NCBI GenBank assembly: GCA_964583795.1
Contig: CAZOWX010000006.1
Span: forward strand, 1 to 64,000
Direction: 5' to 3'
DNA from: JBDTME01 sp964583795
GTDB lineage: Bacteria; Patescibacteriota; Microgenomatia; UBA1400; PJMF01
DNA: 64,000 nt
Part shown: piece after piece, positions 17,440 to 27,467 of the stretch
Numbering within the stretch: the stretch's first letter is position 1
Layout of the letters: each line of letters begins with the position of its first letter
The notes under the pieces: generated by a model
The model's database searches: none
The model's input: only the letters and a program-made list of their open reading frames with translations
What the model was told of the DNA's origin: nothing
Position numbers and translations under genes: made by a program

Positions 17440-19764
17440 TTAAGGGGTGTTAGTTGCTTCTGGTTTTGGAGTGAAGTACTCAGCAGTACATGCTTTTTGC
17501 GGCTCAGTCCCAGGGATAAAATACTCTTCCTTTGTTTTGGGACAGCTTGCACAGGGAAGAGTGCCTGTTTTTTCGCAAATAGTAACCTTTTTAAGATTTG
17601 CTGGTTCTTTGAACACACTTTTGTTTTCATCACTGAGTTGAGTTCTCATGATTTTATTCCAAATCGGGGATGCACCAGTAATACCAGAGGCGACATAGCT
17701 CATTGGTGAGCCGTCATTATTACCGACCCAGGTGGCGACCAAACGATCAGGGGTATATCCAATGGTCCAGTTATCTTTTAGATTATTGGTGGTGCCTGTT
17801 TTTACAGCGACTTGTTGTCCAGGGATGTTGAGCACTGAGTTGGGACCAAATGCTTCAGAACGTGCAGCGTTGTCAGAAAGTATATTACTAATTTGGTACG
17901 CAACGCGAGGATCGAGTGTGCGTTTTCGTGGGCATTTGCTGACATCTTTTATGCACAAATTCTCGTACAGCACATTTCCTTTTGAATCTTTGACGAGTAA
18001 CAGCGGACTAACTGGGACACTATAGCCCAAATTAGCGAATGTTCCATACAGCTGTGCCATATCGGTCATGTACACTTCACCACCACCAAGAGTGAGAGAC
18101 AGCCCAAAGCGAGAGCGATCTTGCCAAGTTGAGATACCCATCTCTTGGGCTTTATCGATCATGCGGTTAATGCCAATTGCGTTGAGTGTTTTTACTGCCG
18201 GAATGTTAAACGAGTTCGCGAGTGCCCGTCGAACTGTAACGACTCCGTGAAACTTCCCATCATAGTTTTTGGGTGAGTAGGGCGGACTTCCCGGTATTTG
18301 AAATGTGACTGGTTCATCGACAATGGTTGTGGTTGGCGTATATCCATCTTCCAGTGCGATGGCATAGGTGAGTGGTTTGATGGACGATCCTGGTTGTCGA
18401 AGTCGGTTGGTTAAGTTGACCTGTCCGTCATTTTTTAAATCAAAATAATCGATACTGCCGACCATTGCTAGGATTTCACCATCTTGAGGTTTTGTAATCA
18501 TTGCAGCGCCGTTTGTGATGTGAAATTTTTTCAGACTTTGAATCTCATCACTCACTATTTTTTGGGCTTGATTTTGTAAGTCCAGATCAAGGGTGGTATA
18601 AACCTCGAGACCTCCTTGAGAAACCATGCTTTCACCAAACTTATCAACGAGTAAGGAGCGAACGTACATCACGAAGTGTGGTGCTTCAATTTTGGTTTTG
18701 TTTTCAACTAATTTAAGCGGTTCACCAAGGGCCTGTTGTGATTGTTCAGGGGTAATAAAGCCTTCTTTGACCATTCTTGAAAGCACCTCATGTTGACGGT
18801 TAATAGCTAACTCTGGAGTTGAGCTAAAGGGTGAGTACGCTGTTGGTGAAGCAGGGATGCCAGCCAAGACAGCCGCTTGTGCAAGGGTTAAATCTTTGGC
18901 ATTTTTGCCAAAGTATTTTTCTGAAGCTTCTTGGATACCGTACGTTGAACCGCCATAAGGAATTTGATTAAAGTACATTTCCAAAATCTGATTCTTGTCG
19001 TATGTAGCTTCAACAGCGATGGCTAAAAATAGTTCACGAATCTTCCGTCGTAGTTTACGCTCAGAAGTGAGAAGTGTGTTTTTTACTAATTGTTGGGTAA
19101 TTGTGGAACCGCCTTGAACTCGATCTTCTGTTAAGTTCGTTTTTAAAGCTCGCAAAATACCTTTAATAGAAAAACCAGGATGGCTGTAAAAACTTGCGTC
19201 TTCAATTGCAAGAGTTGCCTGAATGGCATACGGTGGCAGCTCGTTGAGTTTGATAAGACGGCGGTTTTCTTCCTTATAAATGCTGTAGAGCTCTTTTCCA
19301 TTGCGGTCATAAATTTTTGTGGTTAAGATTTGTTCTTTTTGTGTAAGTTCTTTTGGTGATGGTAAGTCCTTAAAAATGAAGTCATATGCCCACCAGCTTA
19401 GCCCTGAAAGTAGCAATACACTGACTGTTGCCAGTGTGAGAAATCGCAGTGCTGGTTTGTGTGGCAAAAGTTTGAATGGAAACGAAAAAATAAACCAAAC
19501 AAACTGAATAGGGGTGAGAACGCTTGTTAGAAAGAATTGAGCAATTTGGGAGAGCTGCGTCAAGCTTATTTTACTGAGTTGAATAGCAGATTTGATGAAG
19601 TGTCTGAGTGTACTCGGTTTGCGAGCAGCAGGAAAAGCTTTGTATTTGAGTGTGAACTTTAGTTTGAGTAGTAGAACTTCTGCCGCGACAACACAGAACG
19701 CAATACCAAAGTAAAATGGTCGACCAATGTGCTGAAAAAAGCGTACGAACAAGCGAAATTTCAT
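17440..19764 (-). CDS. Class A penicillin-binding protein (glycosyltransferase 51 / transpeptidase)
   Basis: 774 residues. Polymerises lipid II and cross-links peptidoglycan. An unusually long N-terminus holds an extra hydrophobic stretch (about 10-35) besides the usual anchor (about 108-130). GT51 motifs: EDASFYSHPGF (about 193), GGSTITQQLVKN (about 222), RKIRELFLA and QIPYGGSTYGI. Transpeptidase motifs: SSIK in RQPGSSIKPL, SFN in ANSFNIPAVK, and KTG in VAVKTGTTNNLKDNW. Short Cys-bearing tail (CEKTGTLPCASCP). It is the downstream member of a minus-strand pair of homologous PBPs, but has its own -10 box 7 bp before the ATG. Confidence 0.96.
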   Translation of the reverse strand: MKFRLFVRFFQHIGRPFYFGIAFCVVAAEVLLLKLKFTLKYKAFPAARKPSTLRHFIKSAIQLSKISLTQLSQIAQFFLTSVLTPIQFVWFIFSFPFKLLPHKPALRFLTLATVSVLLLSGLSWWAYDFIFKDLPSPKELTQKEQILTTKIYDRNGKELYSIYKEENRRLIKLNELPPYAIQATLAIEDASFYSHPGFSIKGILRALKTNLTEDRVQGGSTITQQLVKNTLLTSERKLRRKIRELFLAIAVEATYDKNQILEMYFNQIPYGGSTYGIQEASEKYFGKNAKDLTLAQAAVLAGIPASPTAYSPFSSTPELAINRQHEVLSRMVKEGFITPEQSQQALGEPLKLVENKTKIEAPHFVMYVRSLLVDKFGESMVSQGGLEVYTTLDLDLQNQAQKIVSDEIQSLKKFHITNGAAMITKPQDGEILAMVGSIDYFDLKNDGQVNLTNRLRQPGSSIKPLTYAIALEDGYTPTTTIVDEPVTFQIPGSPPYSPKNYDGKFHGVVTVRRALANSFNIPAVKTLNAIGINRMIDKAQEMGISTWQDRSRFGLSLTLGGGEVYMTDMAQLYGTFANLGYSVPVSPLLLVKDSKGNVLYENLCIKDVSKCPRKRTLDPRVAYQISNILSDNAARSEAFGPNSVLNIPGQQVAVKTGTTNNLKDNWTIGYTPDRLVATWVGNNDGSPMSYVASGITGASPIWNKIMRTQLSDENKSVFKEPANLKKVTICEKTGTLPCASCPKTKEEYFIPGTEPQKACTAEYFTPKPEATNTP

Positions 19765-19777
19765 CCGCGCAATTATA
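19765..19777 (-). promoter_or_regulatory. -10 box of a probably leaderless PBP transcript
   Basis: On the minus strand, TATAAT at 19772-19777 lies 7 bp before the ATG at 19764. Confidence 0.55.
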
Positions 19778-19915
19778 TAGAGGAAGTTTTAGAAAAAAAA
19801 GTGCAAAAAGTCTCGTACTTTACTATATGAAAGTGCTAAATTGAGTACAATGATTGATAGTTAAATAGGTTTTCATCAAATATAAAAATGTCATGGTGAA
19901 GCAACAAAAAAACTT

Positions 19916-22279
19916 TTATTGATTTGGGGTGGGCGCGTTTGTTGATGGTTGCGACTGGGGGTTAAACACCGTAGGATCGAAATTTTCAGGGACAATGTAT
20001 CGTTCGTACTGCACTTTACCTTTCTCATCGATGGGACGAGTACAATCAAGACAGTAATCTTGAGTGAATGCATCTGAAACAACCGTGTGATTTTGTAATT
20101 GTAGATTTAAACCCTCCCAGGATACCCCAGGTGGTGGTGGCACTCCGGTATTGGGGTCAATCCAAATATCTTTTTTCAGGTTCTCCATGATGGTTGGTTG
20201 AGTTCCCTCCCAAAAATACTCAGTACGGGTAGTGCAAGGTTCAGCAGGATTGGGCAAAAGCCCACTCACAGTACAAACTTGCTGTGCAACCACATCACCA
20301 GGCTGAACTGGAGGAAGCGATTTTTCGTCTTTCAACACATAACTCATGAGGTCATTCCAGATAGGAGCGGCTCCAGTAACACCTGAGACCAGATTCTGGT
20401 TCATTGAGGTGTTATCGTTATTGCCAACCCAGGCAATGGTCAAAAATTCTGGGGTGAAACCAACGGTCCAGTTGTCTTTGATGTTATTCGTTGTTCCAGT
20501 TTTGACACTAACCACTTGATCTTTAATAACCAGCTCAGAGTGAGAGCCAAAGGCTCCAATTCTGGCGTTGTTGTCGAGCATAATGTGACTAATCAGATAG
20601 CTGGGAGCGCGATGAATGGCTCGATTAAGACCATTGAGCTCATTGATTGATTCGTCATCGGTCATTGTTTCCAAGTCGACTTTGCGCTTAGCGACACTAT
20701 TTTCTTCCAACACTTTCCCTTGATAATCTTTTACTTCTAAAATTGACAACAATGGAACGTGGACTCCTTCATTGGCGATAGTTCCATAGGCTTCGGCCAT
20801 TTGAGTCATCTTTACTTCACCTGCTCCCAATCCCAGAGAGATCCCATAATTGCTTGGATCCCCCCAGGTGGTAATGCCAAACTCTTTCGCTTTATCAATG
20901 AAGTGTGGAACAGTATTGAGATACATGGTTTTTACAGCAGGAATGTTGTACGAGTTGCCGATGGCAAAGCGTTGTTGCACTGGTCCATGAAAACGACGAT
21001 CGTAGTTTTGAGGGCAGTACAATGCTTGACCGGCGTTTTGGAAACACGTAGGAATGTCTAACAGCATGGTTGCTGGGGTCTGAACTCTATCTTCAAACGC
21101 GACCACTAAATCTAGTGGTTTGATCGAAGATCCTGGTTGTCGCTCTTCAATCGTCACGTTGACTTGACCATCACTACTTGCGTCAAAGTAGTCTTTTGAG
21201 CCAATCATTGCTACAATCTCACCGGTGCCCGGTTTTGTAATCAGAGCTGCTCCATTGGACACTTTTGCTCGGGCGAGTTTATTGACCTCAGCAGATAATG
21301 AAGCCTGCGCGACTTCTTGAAGTCCCAGGTCCAAACTTGTCCGAACTCGCAGCCCGCCCTTTTCCACAACATCTTCTCCGTACTTTTGGATCAGCTGATC
21401 TTTGACGTAAAAAACAAAGTGAGGAGCCTTAATGTTGGTCCGAGAAAGTGCGAAATGCAGCTCTTCATTTTTGGCACTTTCCTCTTGTTCTGCGGTAATA
21501 TACTCGTCTTCTCTCATTCTCCGAAGTACGTCTGCTTGGCGTTTGCGAGCGCTTTGGGTATCACTTTGAAATGGAGAGTATCTCGATGGAGCTTGTGGTA
21601 GTCCTGCCAAGATTGCCGCCTCTGCAATACTGAGATCTTTAGCACTTTTATTAAAGTATGCTTTTGAAGCAGCTTCTATTCCATAGGAAGTGCCTCCGTA
21701 CGGAATATCGTTCAAATACATCTCAAGAATTTCGTCTTTCGAGTACAGCGCTTCCGTTGCTACTGTCAGCGCGGCTTCTTTAATCTTGCGTTTGAGTGTG
21801 CGATCCTTTGTCAACAAAACGTTTTTGACAAGTTGTTGGGTAATCGTAGAACCGCCTTGCAGTGACTGATTAAACAGTGTGTTTTTGATTGCTCTGGTCA
21901 TGCCAAAAAAATCAAAACCAAAGTGTTTGTAAAATGTTTTATCCTCAATCGCGATAGAAGCCTGATACACGTACGGGGGAAGGTCCTTCAGTTTGATCGG
22001 GGTGCGGTTTTCATCAGCAAAAATTTGGTATAAAAGTACTCCGTTGCGGTCATAAATTTCGCTACTCACGGCAAAACTATCAGGTGAGTTGAGTTTTTTG
22101 GGAGAAGGAAGGTCCTTTAAAACGGAGTAGAGAAATGTCACTGAGGCAATGCACACAGCAAGTGAAATACCTCCCACAAAAAGTTTAACGCCTTTGGGGA
22201 TTCGTTTCCAGAGCGATCTGTGTTTGAGAGCCGATTTTTTTTGATGATGAGAGTGTTTTTTAGTAGTACTCATGATCAA
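19916..22279 (-). CDS. Class A penicillin-binding protein, paralog
   Basis: 787 residues. Basic head, one membrane anchor (about 30-52), GT51 motifs EDKTFYKHFGF, GGSTITQQLVKN, RKIKEAALTVATE and DIPYGGTSYGIEAASKAYF; transpeptidase SSIK (RQPGSSIKPL), SYN (GNSYNIPAVK) and KTG (VSVKTGTTNNIKDNW). The C-terminal extension (about 690-787) has four Cys residues, including DYCLDCTRP, possibly metal- or disulfide-bonded. It lies 151 bp upstream of the other PBP, so the pair probably arose by tandem duplication. Both proteins keep all catalytic motifs. Confidence 0.96.
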   Translation of the reverse strand: MIMSTTKKHSHHQKKSALKHRSLWKRIPKGVKLFVGGISLAVCIASVTFLYSVLKDLPSPKKLNSPDSFAVSSEIYDRNGVLLYQIFADENRTPIKLKDLPPYVYQASIAIEDKTFYKHFGFDFFGMTRAIKNTLFNQSLQGGSTITQQLVKNVLLTKDRTLKRKIKEAALTVATEALYSKDEILEMYLNDIPYGGTSYGIEAASKAYFNKSAKDLSIAEAAILAGLPQAPSRYSPFQSDTQSARKRQADVLRRMREDEYITAEQEESAKNEELHFALSRTNIKAPHFVFYVKDQLIQKYGEDVVEKGGLRVRTSLDLGLQEVAQASLSAEVNKLARAKVSNGAALITKPGTGEIVAMIGSKDYFDASSDGQVNVTIEERQPGSSIKPLDLVVAFEDRVQTPATMLLDIPTCFQNAGQALYCPQNYDRRFHGPVQQRFAIGNSYNIPAVKTMYLNTVPHFIDKAKEFGITTWGDPSNYGISLGLGAGEVKMTQMAEAYGTIANEGVHVPLLSILEVKDYQGKVLEENSVAKRKVDLETMTDDESINELNGLNRAIHRAPSYLISHIMLDNNARIGAFGSHSELVIKDQVVSVKTGTTNNIKDNWTVGFTPEFLTIAWVGNNDNTSMNQNLVSGVTGAAPIWNDLMSYVLKDEKSLPPVQPGDVVAQQVCTVSGLLPNPAEPCTTRTEYFWEGTQPTIMENLKKDIWIDPNTGVPPPPGVSWEGLNLQLQNHTVVSDAFTQDYCLDCTRPIDEKGKVQYERYIVPENFDPTVFNPQSQPSTNAPTPNQ

Positions 22280-22514
22280 GGTATCTTTGAGTTGTTTGAA
22301 ATGATGGTAGAAATTATACTCCCTTCCTTGCTTGGTGTAAAAAGCTCAACGGTTCGCAGTGAAATTCAATTGTTCTGACAGGCAGAGAAGCTAGCGATGA
22401 GTTCAATGATGATAACCTGTAGTGGGTGTTCAATTCTGAATGATCGGTGCGAAAATTTGCAAAATCGAAAAACATTCTAGTTTTCATTTTTTTTTGTGAG
22501 AGAATAAAATTCCT

Positions 22515-23807
22515 ATGAGTACAAATGCCTTTCTCAACGCCCAAACCCAGTTACAACAAGCTACAGCGGTTATTCTTAAAAACACAAAAGAGAGTAAGCA
22601 AAAGAAAGTAGAACAACAGCTATCCGTATTAAAAAATCCAGCGCGAATTGTGGCAGTGACATTTCCAGTGACTATGGATGATGGGAGCTTGAAAATTTTC
22701 GAGGGATTTCGAGTGCAGTACAACGACAAGTTAGGACCCTATAAAGGCGGAATTCGGTTTCATCAAAATGTTACTTTAGATGAAGTTAAAGCTCTTTCTT
22801 TTTGGATGACGATTAAATGTGCTGTTGCTGGTGTGCCCTTTGGTGGAGGAAAAGGCGGCGTCATCGTGGATCCCAAACAACTTTCCCAAACTGAATTGGA
22901 GGCAGTAACTCGAGGTTATGCTGGTAGTATCGCTGACATTGTTGGTGCATATAAAGATGTACCAGCTCCTGATGTCAATACCAATCCAACCATTATGGAA
23001 TGGTTCGTTGATGAGTACCAAAAAAAAGTCAAAAATCAAAAGTCAAAAATTAAAAGCAATGAACGCTTAGCTGTGGTGACAGGAAAGCCAGTAAAAAAAG
23101 GTGGTAGTTTGGGGCGAGAGCAGGCGACCGGAAAAGGTGGTTTTTTTGTGCTCGAAGCAGCAGCGAAGAAGATGGGTATTACGCTCAAAGGGAAAACGGC
23201 AGCCATACAAGGTTTTGGAAATGTTGGATTTTATATGGCCAAGTACCTTCATGAGGCTGGGGTAAAAGTAGTTGCAGTATCTGACTCTAAAGGCGGAATT
23301 TATGTTCCAGAGGGGATAAATCCAGAACTCACCGCGGAGTGTAAGCAGAAAAGTGGATACCTTTCAGGTTGCTACTGTGTTGGAAGTGTGTGCGATGTCT
23401 CACGAGGAAAGACAATCACCAATGAAGAGTTGCTGAAATTGGATGTTGATATTCTCGTACCAGCTGCCTTGGAAAACGTGCTCACTGCAGAAAATGCGCG
23501 AGAAGTGAAAGCAAAAATGGTTGTGGAGATGGCAAATGGTCCGACAACTCCGGAAGCAGACGAAATTTTATTCCAGCGCAATATCCCCGTGATCCCAGAT
23601 GTTTTAGCAAATAGCGGTGGAGTGACGGTGTCGTATTTTGAATGGGAACAAAATATCAATGCTGAACATTGGACTCAAGAGCAGGTATTTGAAAAGTTAA
23701 AACAGTATATGAAAAAAGCCACAAATACAGTATTTAACACGCAAAAAAAATACCAGACGACCTATCGAACTGCAGCCTTTCTTGCGGCCATCGAAAAATT
23801 GCTGTGA
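22515..23807 (+). CDS. gdhA: Glu/Leu/Phe/Val-type amino acid dehydrogenase (glutamate dehydrogenase)
   Basis: 430 residues. Interconverts glutamate and 2-oxoglutarate with NAD(P). N-terminal catalytic domain with PYKGGIRFH (about 76-84), the catalytic-lysine motif GGGKGGV (about 113-119) and APDVNT; Rossmann domain with GGSLGREQATGKGG and IQGFGNVGFY (about 232-241). Odd feature: an extra Lys-rich stretch (about 168-182) just before VVTGKPV is encoded by five 7-bp units (23024-23058), which lengthens a surface loop by roughly seven residues compared with the family. A TAAAAT box lies 4 bp before the ATG. Confidence 0.93.
   Translation: MSTNAFLNAQTQLQQATAVILKNTKESKQKKVEQQLSVLKNPARIVAVTFPVTMDDGSLKIFEGFRVQYNDKLGPYKGGIRFHQNVTLDEVKALSFWMTIKCAVAGVPFGGGKGGVIVDPKQLSQTELEAVTRGYAGSIADIVGAYKDVPAPDVNTNPTIMEWFVDEYQKKVKNQKSKIKSNERLAVVTGKPVKKGGSLGREQATGKGGFFVLEAAAKKMGITLKGKTAAIQGFGNVGFYMAKYLHEAGVKVVAVSDSKGGIYVPEGINPELTAECKQKSGYLSGCYCVGSVCDVSRGKTITNEELLKLDVDILVPAALENVLTAENAREVKAKMVVEMANGPTTPEADEILFQRNIPVIPDVLANSGGVTVSYFEWEQNINAEHWTQEQVFEKLKQYMKKATNTVFNTQKKYQTTYRTAAFLAAIEKLL
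23024..23058. repeat. 7-bp tandem array inside gdhA
   Basis: Units AAAAGTC, AAAAATC, AAAAGTC, AAAAATT, AAAAGCA. Because 3 x 7 = 21, the array keeps frame and encodes a Lys/Ser-rich insert. Confidence 0.85.
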
Positions 23808-23913
23808 ACGAGCGTTCTCGTGCGGTAATCACGCGTTTTTTGTTAGTTAACTAACAATAAAGTGCTGGGAAACTCGCGTAGTTTCAGTGATTTTTTATCG
23901 TATCGCCATATTC

Positions 23914-23951
23914 TTGTATCAATTCACCGGTTCATGTACAATTTGTACTCA
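23914..23951 (+). promoter_or_regulatory. Promoter of the 23951 gene, probably leaderless
   Basis: TTGTAT (23914-23919), 17 bp, TACAAT (23937-23942), then 8 bp to the ATG. Confidence 0.65.
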
Positions 23952-25408
23952 TGATAGATCCAAACACCCCTTCTACAACTTCTAGTTCTCAAGCGAGTGC
24001 AGCTTCTGATGGTCCGATGATTGCCCCCAGTAGCGATGAAGGTAAGAGAAAGGTTGGTACCCGGCCAAATGTTTTGCTTGTTGTTGTTGGTGTGGTACTC
24101 GCCGTTGGAGGAGTGCTTTGTGCTGGAGTGTTCTTTTCAGTTCAAGCTATGGGAAAGAACGGTCCGCTTTCCTCTTTATCGGCCAACATCCCTTTTGAGA
24201 GTATCAGCCTGTTTGATTCGTTTCGAAAATCAAACAGTGAGTTGATAGCGGATGCGGTGGCTATGGAGATTGACCCAGAGAGAGTCGCTCGTCTGAAGGG
24301 GCAGGAAAAAATGGCATCAATGCAGATTGATTTGGCAGGGAAAATTGGTGGCAGCAGTAGCGCTACTAGTTTTACAGGAGCGATGAACATGAATGCAAAA
24401 ATGGCTGTAGCAGCAAATAACGAAACCATGAAAGCTCATTACGACTTTGGTGGCCATTTTGCATCGGGAATTTTTTCTTTTGATTTGGGAATAGATGGTT
24501 TACAAGGTGACATTCTAGTAAAGAACTCGGATGAGATTTATTTGAAAGGACACCTCAACGAGAAGACTCAAGATACACTCCTGCAACTTTCTGCAATGAA
24601 CGGCCCACAAGGTGAGCAATCATTCCAGCAAGTGCAGTCGTATTTGGACAAGTATTATTTAGTGCGACCAAGTGAGTATCAACAACTCATGAATGAAAAG
24701 CAACAACAGATGGCAAAGTTGTATCTTCCAGATTCGGCTCAAGCACCAACAGCTACGTTTGATGTTGAAGCGCTCAAGAAAGCTCAACAGGAGTTAGTCA
24801 AGGATCTTACGCCTGGACTGTTATCTTTGGTACGCAATAGTGCAAAAGATCTGTCAGATGATGCGAGTATTGAAGTGCTGGATCGTCAAACCGTTGCTGG
24901 TCGAAGTGCAATGGTATTTCAGTTGACTGTCACTCCAGACCAGTTGGCAAACGCTAGTCAGAACACCATAAAAGAGCTCTTGAGTTTTGTCGTCGCTCAC
25001 AAAGAAGCAATAAAAAAGTATTGTGAGGCAACAAGTATCCCAAGTATGTACACAAAGGATTGTTCAGCACAGATTTCCGAGCTTGAATCTGAGATTCAAG
25101 ACTTTTCCAATACTAAACAAGAACAGTCCAAAAAAGGATTCTCCGAGTTTTTCAAGGTGATCCGTCTGGATAGCGTGGTACTGTACATTGACCCGATTGA
25201 TAACTCATTGTTGAAAGCGAAGATGGTGCTGAGCGTCGATCCGTCCAAGCTCAATGGTAAAGAGAGTGCGATCAGTATGGACAGTATGAAGTTCACCTTT
25301 GTTGAAGAAGAGGTGAGTCGTGGGAAAGATGTGCAGATTGATGTGCCACAAGGCGCTCAAAATTTGGTGGAGATGCTGAAGCAAGAGCCCGGGTTGTTGA
25401 CGAAATAA
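23951..25408 (+). CDS. Exported membrane-anchored protein of unknown function
   Basis: 485 residues. Ser/Thr-rich head, one membrane helix (about 37-62, VLLVVVGVVLAVGGVLCAGVFFSV), then a large ectodomain. Its layout (long amphipathic segments, repeated LKKAQQELVKDL / IKELLSFVVAHKEAIKKYC, and DSVVLYIDPIDNSLLKAKMVLSVDPS near the C-terminus) is like the gene at 26126-27286 (...DLTIDLWIDQKQYYLRKLSIATSITDP), so the two may be distant paralogs resembling LolA/LppX-like lipoprotein folds. That fold is only a guess. Confidence 0.7.
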   Translation: MIDPNTPSTTSSSQASAASDGPMIAPSSDEGKRKVGTRPNVLLVVVGVVLAVGGVLCAGVFFSVQAMGKNGPLSSLSANIPFESISLFDSFRKSNSELIADAVAMEIDPERVARLKGQEKMASMQIDLAGKIGGSSSATSFTGAMNMNAKMAVAANNETMKAHYDFGGHFASGIFSFDLGIDGLQGDILVKNSDEIYLKGHLNEKTQDTLLQLSAMNGPQGEQSFQQVQSYLDKYYLVRPSEYQQLMNEKQQQMAKLYLPDSAQAPTATFDVEALKKAQQELVKDLTPGLLSLVRNSAKDLSDDASIEVLDRQTVAGRSAMVFQLTVTPDQLANASQNTIKELLSFVVAHKEAIKKYCEATSIPSMYTKDCSAQISELESEIQDFSNTKQEQSKKGFSEFFKVIRLDSVVLYIDPIDNSLLKAKMVLSVDPSKLNGKESAISMDSMKFTFVEEEVSRGKDVQIDVPQGAQNLVEMLKQEPGLLTK

Positions 25409-25545
25409 GTACTATGTTCGTTGAAAGTGATTTGAAGCAGGTGTGCAAAGAGTGACTTTTTTTGGTCACTGATTTAGTCGAGTAAAGTTGTCGCACAATA
25501 AAACACTTAGGATTTTAGTAATAGTTACTTGTTCAACCCTACGCC

Positions 25546-25575
25546 CGTTATCCCCGGATGGCCATCGGGGGATCT
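25546..25575. repeat. REP-like palindrome, GC-rich variant
   Basis: CCCCGGATG-GCCATCGGGG stem between GTTATCC and GGATCT ends. Confidence 0.7.
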
Positions 25576-25680
25576 GTAGTCGGAACACTTTATTTAAACA
25601 ACTCATCATAAAGGTCTTGGAATTTCGGATTAAGGTACCAGAGTTTGGTTTACTGTTTTTATAAAAATAATTCCTATTCC

Positions 25681-25732
25681 AGATCCTGAAACAAGTTCAG
25701 CCTGCCTCGCCGGCGATGCGGGGATGACGACT
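25681..25732. repeat. REP-like palindrome (reverse orientation)
   Basis: Begins AGATCCTGAA and ends GGGGATGACGA, with a CCTCGCCGGCGA core. Confidence 0.75.
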
Positions 25733-25784
25733 TCTTGTGATTATCTAAGAAAAATGTTTGTCGAAAGCTAAGAAATATAAAAAA

Positions 25785-25812
25785 GTTGTCATCCCGATGA
25801 AAATCGGGATCT
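25785..25812. repeat. REP-like palindrome (forward orientation)
   Basis: GTCATCCCGAT-gaaa-ATCGGGATCT: a compact perfect stem. Confidence 0.8.
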
Positions 25813-25896
25813 AAAGTCGGAGATGTTTCGTATTCGTGAAATTAAGGTGTTTAAGCTTTGGTTTTACTGTTTTCAAAAAAAAAGCATTTTTAAGCC

Positions 25897-26019
25897 AGAT
25901 CCAGAATCACGTGTGTGATCTTATGAATTCTGGCTCCTCATACCGCAGTGCGGGACCAGAAATTCACTATCTGACTTAACTGATTTTGAAAACGTCTCAG
26001 TTAAGTCAAGGATGACGAC
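25897..26019. repeat. Long compound REP-like element
   Basis: Opens AGATCC and closes GGATGACGACT. Inside is a perfect 11-bp stem GACTTAACTGA (25973-25983) / TCAGTTAAGTC (25997-26007) and a GAATTCTGG / CCAGAAATTC arm pair. Confidence 0.7.
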
Positions 26020-26125
26020 TTTTTTATGTTCTCTGCTTACGATTCAGTCCTCTTTCCTAAGTAATTCTCCCTCATTTCAACCTATCAGCACTACAAAATT
26101 CGACTGTGATTTTCTTTCAGTTAAC

Positions 26126-27286
26126 TTATTGGTCATTTTCACTGTTACTGCGAAGGAACTGTTGTGCAAGATCTTCAAGCGTGGTGAAGGATGTGGGTTT
26201 TTCAACTGAAAAGTTTTCTCCAAAGTTACTAAATTTTAAAACTAACACAGCTTTTATCAGGTCTGATGATGGTGCTAGTTGCTCCGAAAAAGATCGATTG
26301 TTTTGTGGATCAGTTATACTGGTAGCAATACTCAGTTTGCGCAGATAATACTGCTTTTGATCAATCCAAAGATCAATCGTCAGATCCTTGATCACATCAG
26401 AAGGTTTTTGGGTGTCGTTTTGGGCGTATAGTAAACTTTGAGTGGGGGAGTTATTGGTAATTTTTTCGAGTTCTTCTCCTAAATAGTCAATGGTGGCCGG
26501 ATCCGCGACAAAGTGCAGTTTATATGTGGGAACTGTATCGAGCTCTTCTTGTGACTGACTCAGCTTTGATTGGACGACAGAAGAACTCATAATTTGTGAG
26601 ACTCGGTTGACGATTTGTTGTGATTGTGCAGTGATTTGAGTGTTTTCTTCAAGTTTTTTTCTCGCTTCGGTTTCAAGTGGGGCCGTATCAACGGCAATCC
26701 ATTGGTTCATAAATAACTGTGATTGTTGTTCATTGATACCAAAAAGCAAAAAGAAAAGAACTGGAATTTTGTCAGCTTTTACATAAATTGTTGAGTCCGG
26801 TTTGCGTACCGAAGCAAGATACTGATTGGAGATGTTGATATCAAAGTTTGTTATCACATTTTTTTTGTCAGAATAGTCAATATTGCCATGCATTTGAGCA
26901 TCCAGATTTTGTAAACCAATTTGTGAAGAGAGCTGATTGGAATTCATCGCAATGGAAGCATCAAATTGATGCTTCGAGACTTGATTTTGAGCATCTACCA
27001 TTTTGGCGAGCAAATAGAGCGGTGTTTTTGGTGCAAATGGAAGAGCCTGAACAAAACGAGTAATAGCAACCTCTAGGGTGGGAGAGCCAATAGAGACGTT
27101 TTGGTAGGCAATAGCGTATGAGCCGCTGATCAGTAGTGAAGCTATAATCACAAAACAAGCTATGATCACCCCGACGATGTATCGCTTTCGTGGGTGTTTT
27201 TTTGTTGGCACAGCAAAATTTTCCTGATAAGCAGAAACAGGCTCAGATTGTACCGATTGTTGTAGTTCAAGATGTTTATCGTCCAT
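26126..27286 (-). CDS. Exported membrane-anchored protein of unknown function
   Basis: 386 residues from the ATG at 27286 (the longer frame adds 19 residues and runs into the promoter region). Cytoplasmic head, membrane helix (about 36-58, YIVGVIIACFVIIASLLISGSYAI), then an ectodomain with alternating strands (LQNLDAQMHGNIDYS, NVITNFDINISNQYL) and helices, ending in a Phe-rich FSNFGENFSVEKPTSF. Similar overall plan to the gene at 23951, in convergent orientation across a REP cluster. No catalytic motif. Function unknown. Confidence 0.7.
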   Translation of the reverse strand: MDDKHLELQQSVQSEPVSAYQENFAVPTKKHPRKRYIVGVIIACFVIIASLLISGSYAIAYQNVSIGSPTLEVAITRFVQALPFAPKTPLYLLAKMVDAQNQVSKHQFDASIAMNSNQLSSQIGLQNLDAQMHGNIDYSDKKNVITNFDINISNQYLASVRKPDSTIYVKADKIPVLFFLLFGINEQQSQLFMNQWIAVDTAPLETEARKKLEENTQITAQSQQIVNRVSQIMSSSVVQSKLSQSQEELDTVPTYKLHFVADPATIDYLGEELEKITNNSPTQSLLYAQNDTQKPSDVIKDLTIDLWIDQKQYYLRKLSIATSITDPQNNRSFSEQLAPSSDLIKAVLVLKFSNFGENFSVEKPTSFTTLEDLAQQFLRSNSENDQ

Positions 27287-27467
27287 AAAATGTGATATAT
27301 TCTCTGGCACACCAAAAAATATTGTATACTCCTTACATTTCAATTTGCAATCAATACTAATCGTATCGTTAAATCAACCGAGAAATGTGGGAGTTGCAAG
27401 AGGAAAGTCGTTGTTTGATACGAAAGAGAGAAAATAGCATTTTATTTTTCAGGAGCTTGACAAAAAA

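Larger units (their letters stand above)
25409..26125. other. 717-bp gene-free region packed with REP-like palindromes
   Basis: Between two convergent genes for similar exported proteins. Four palindromic elements with GTCATCC/GGATCT-type ends are listed separately; no coding frame with support is seen. Confidence 0.75.
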
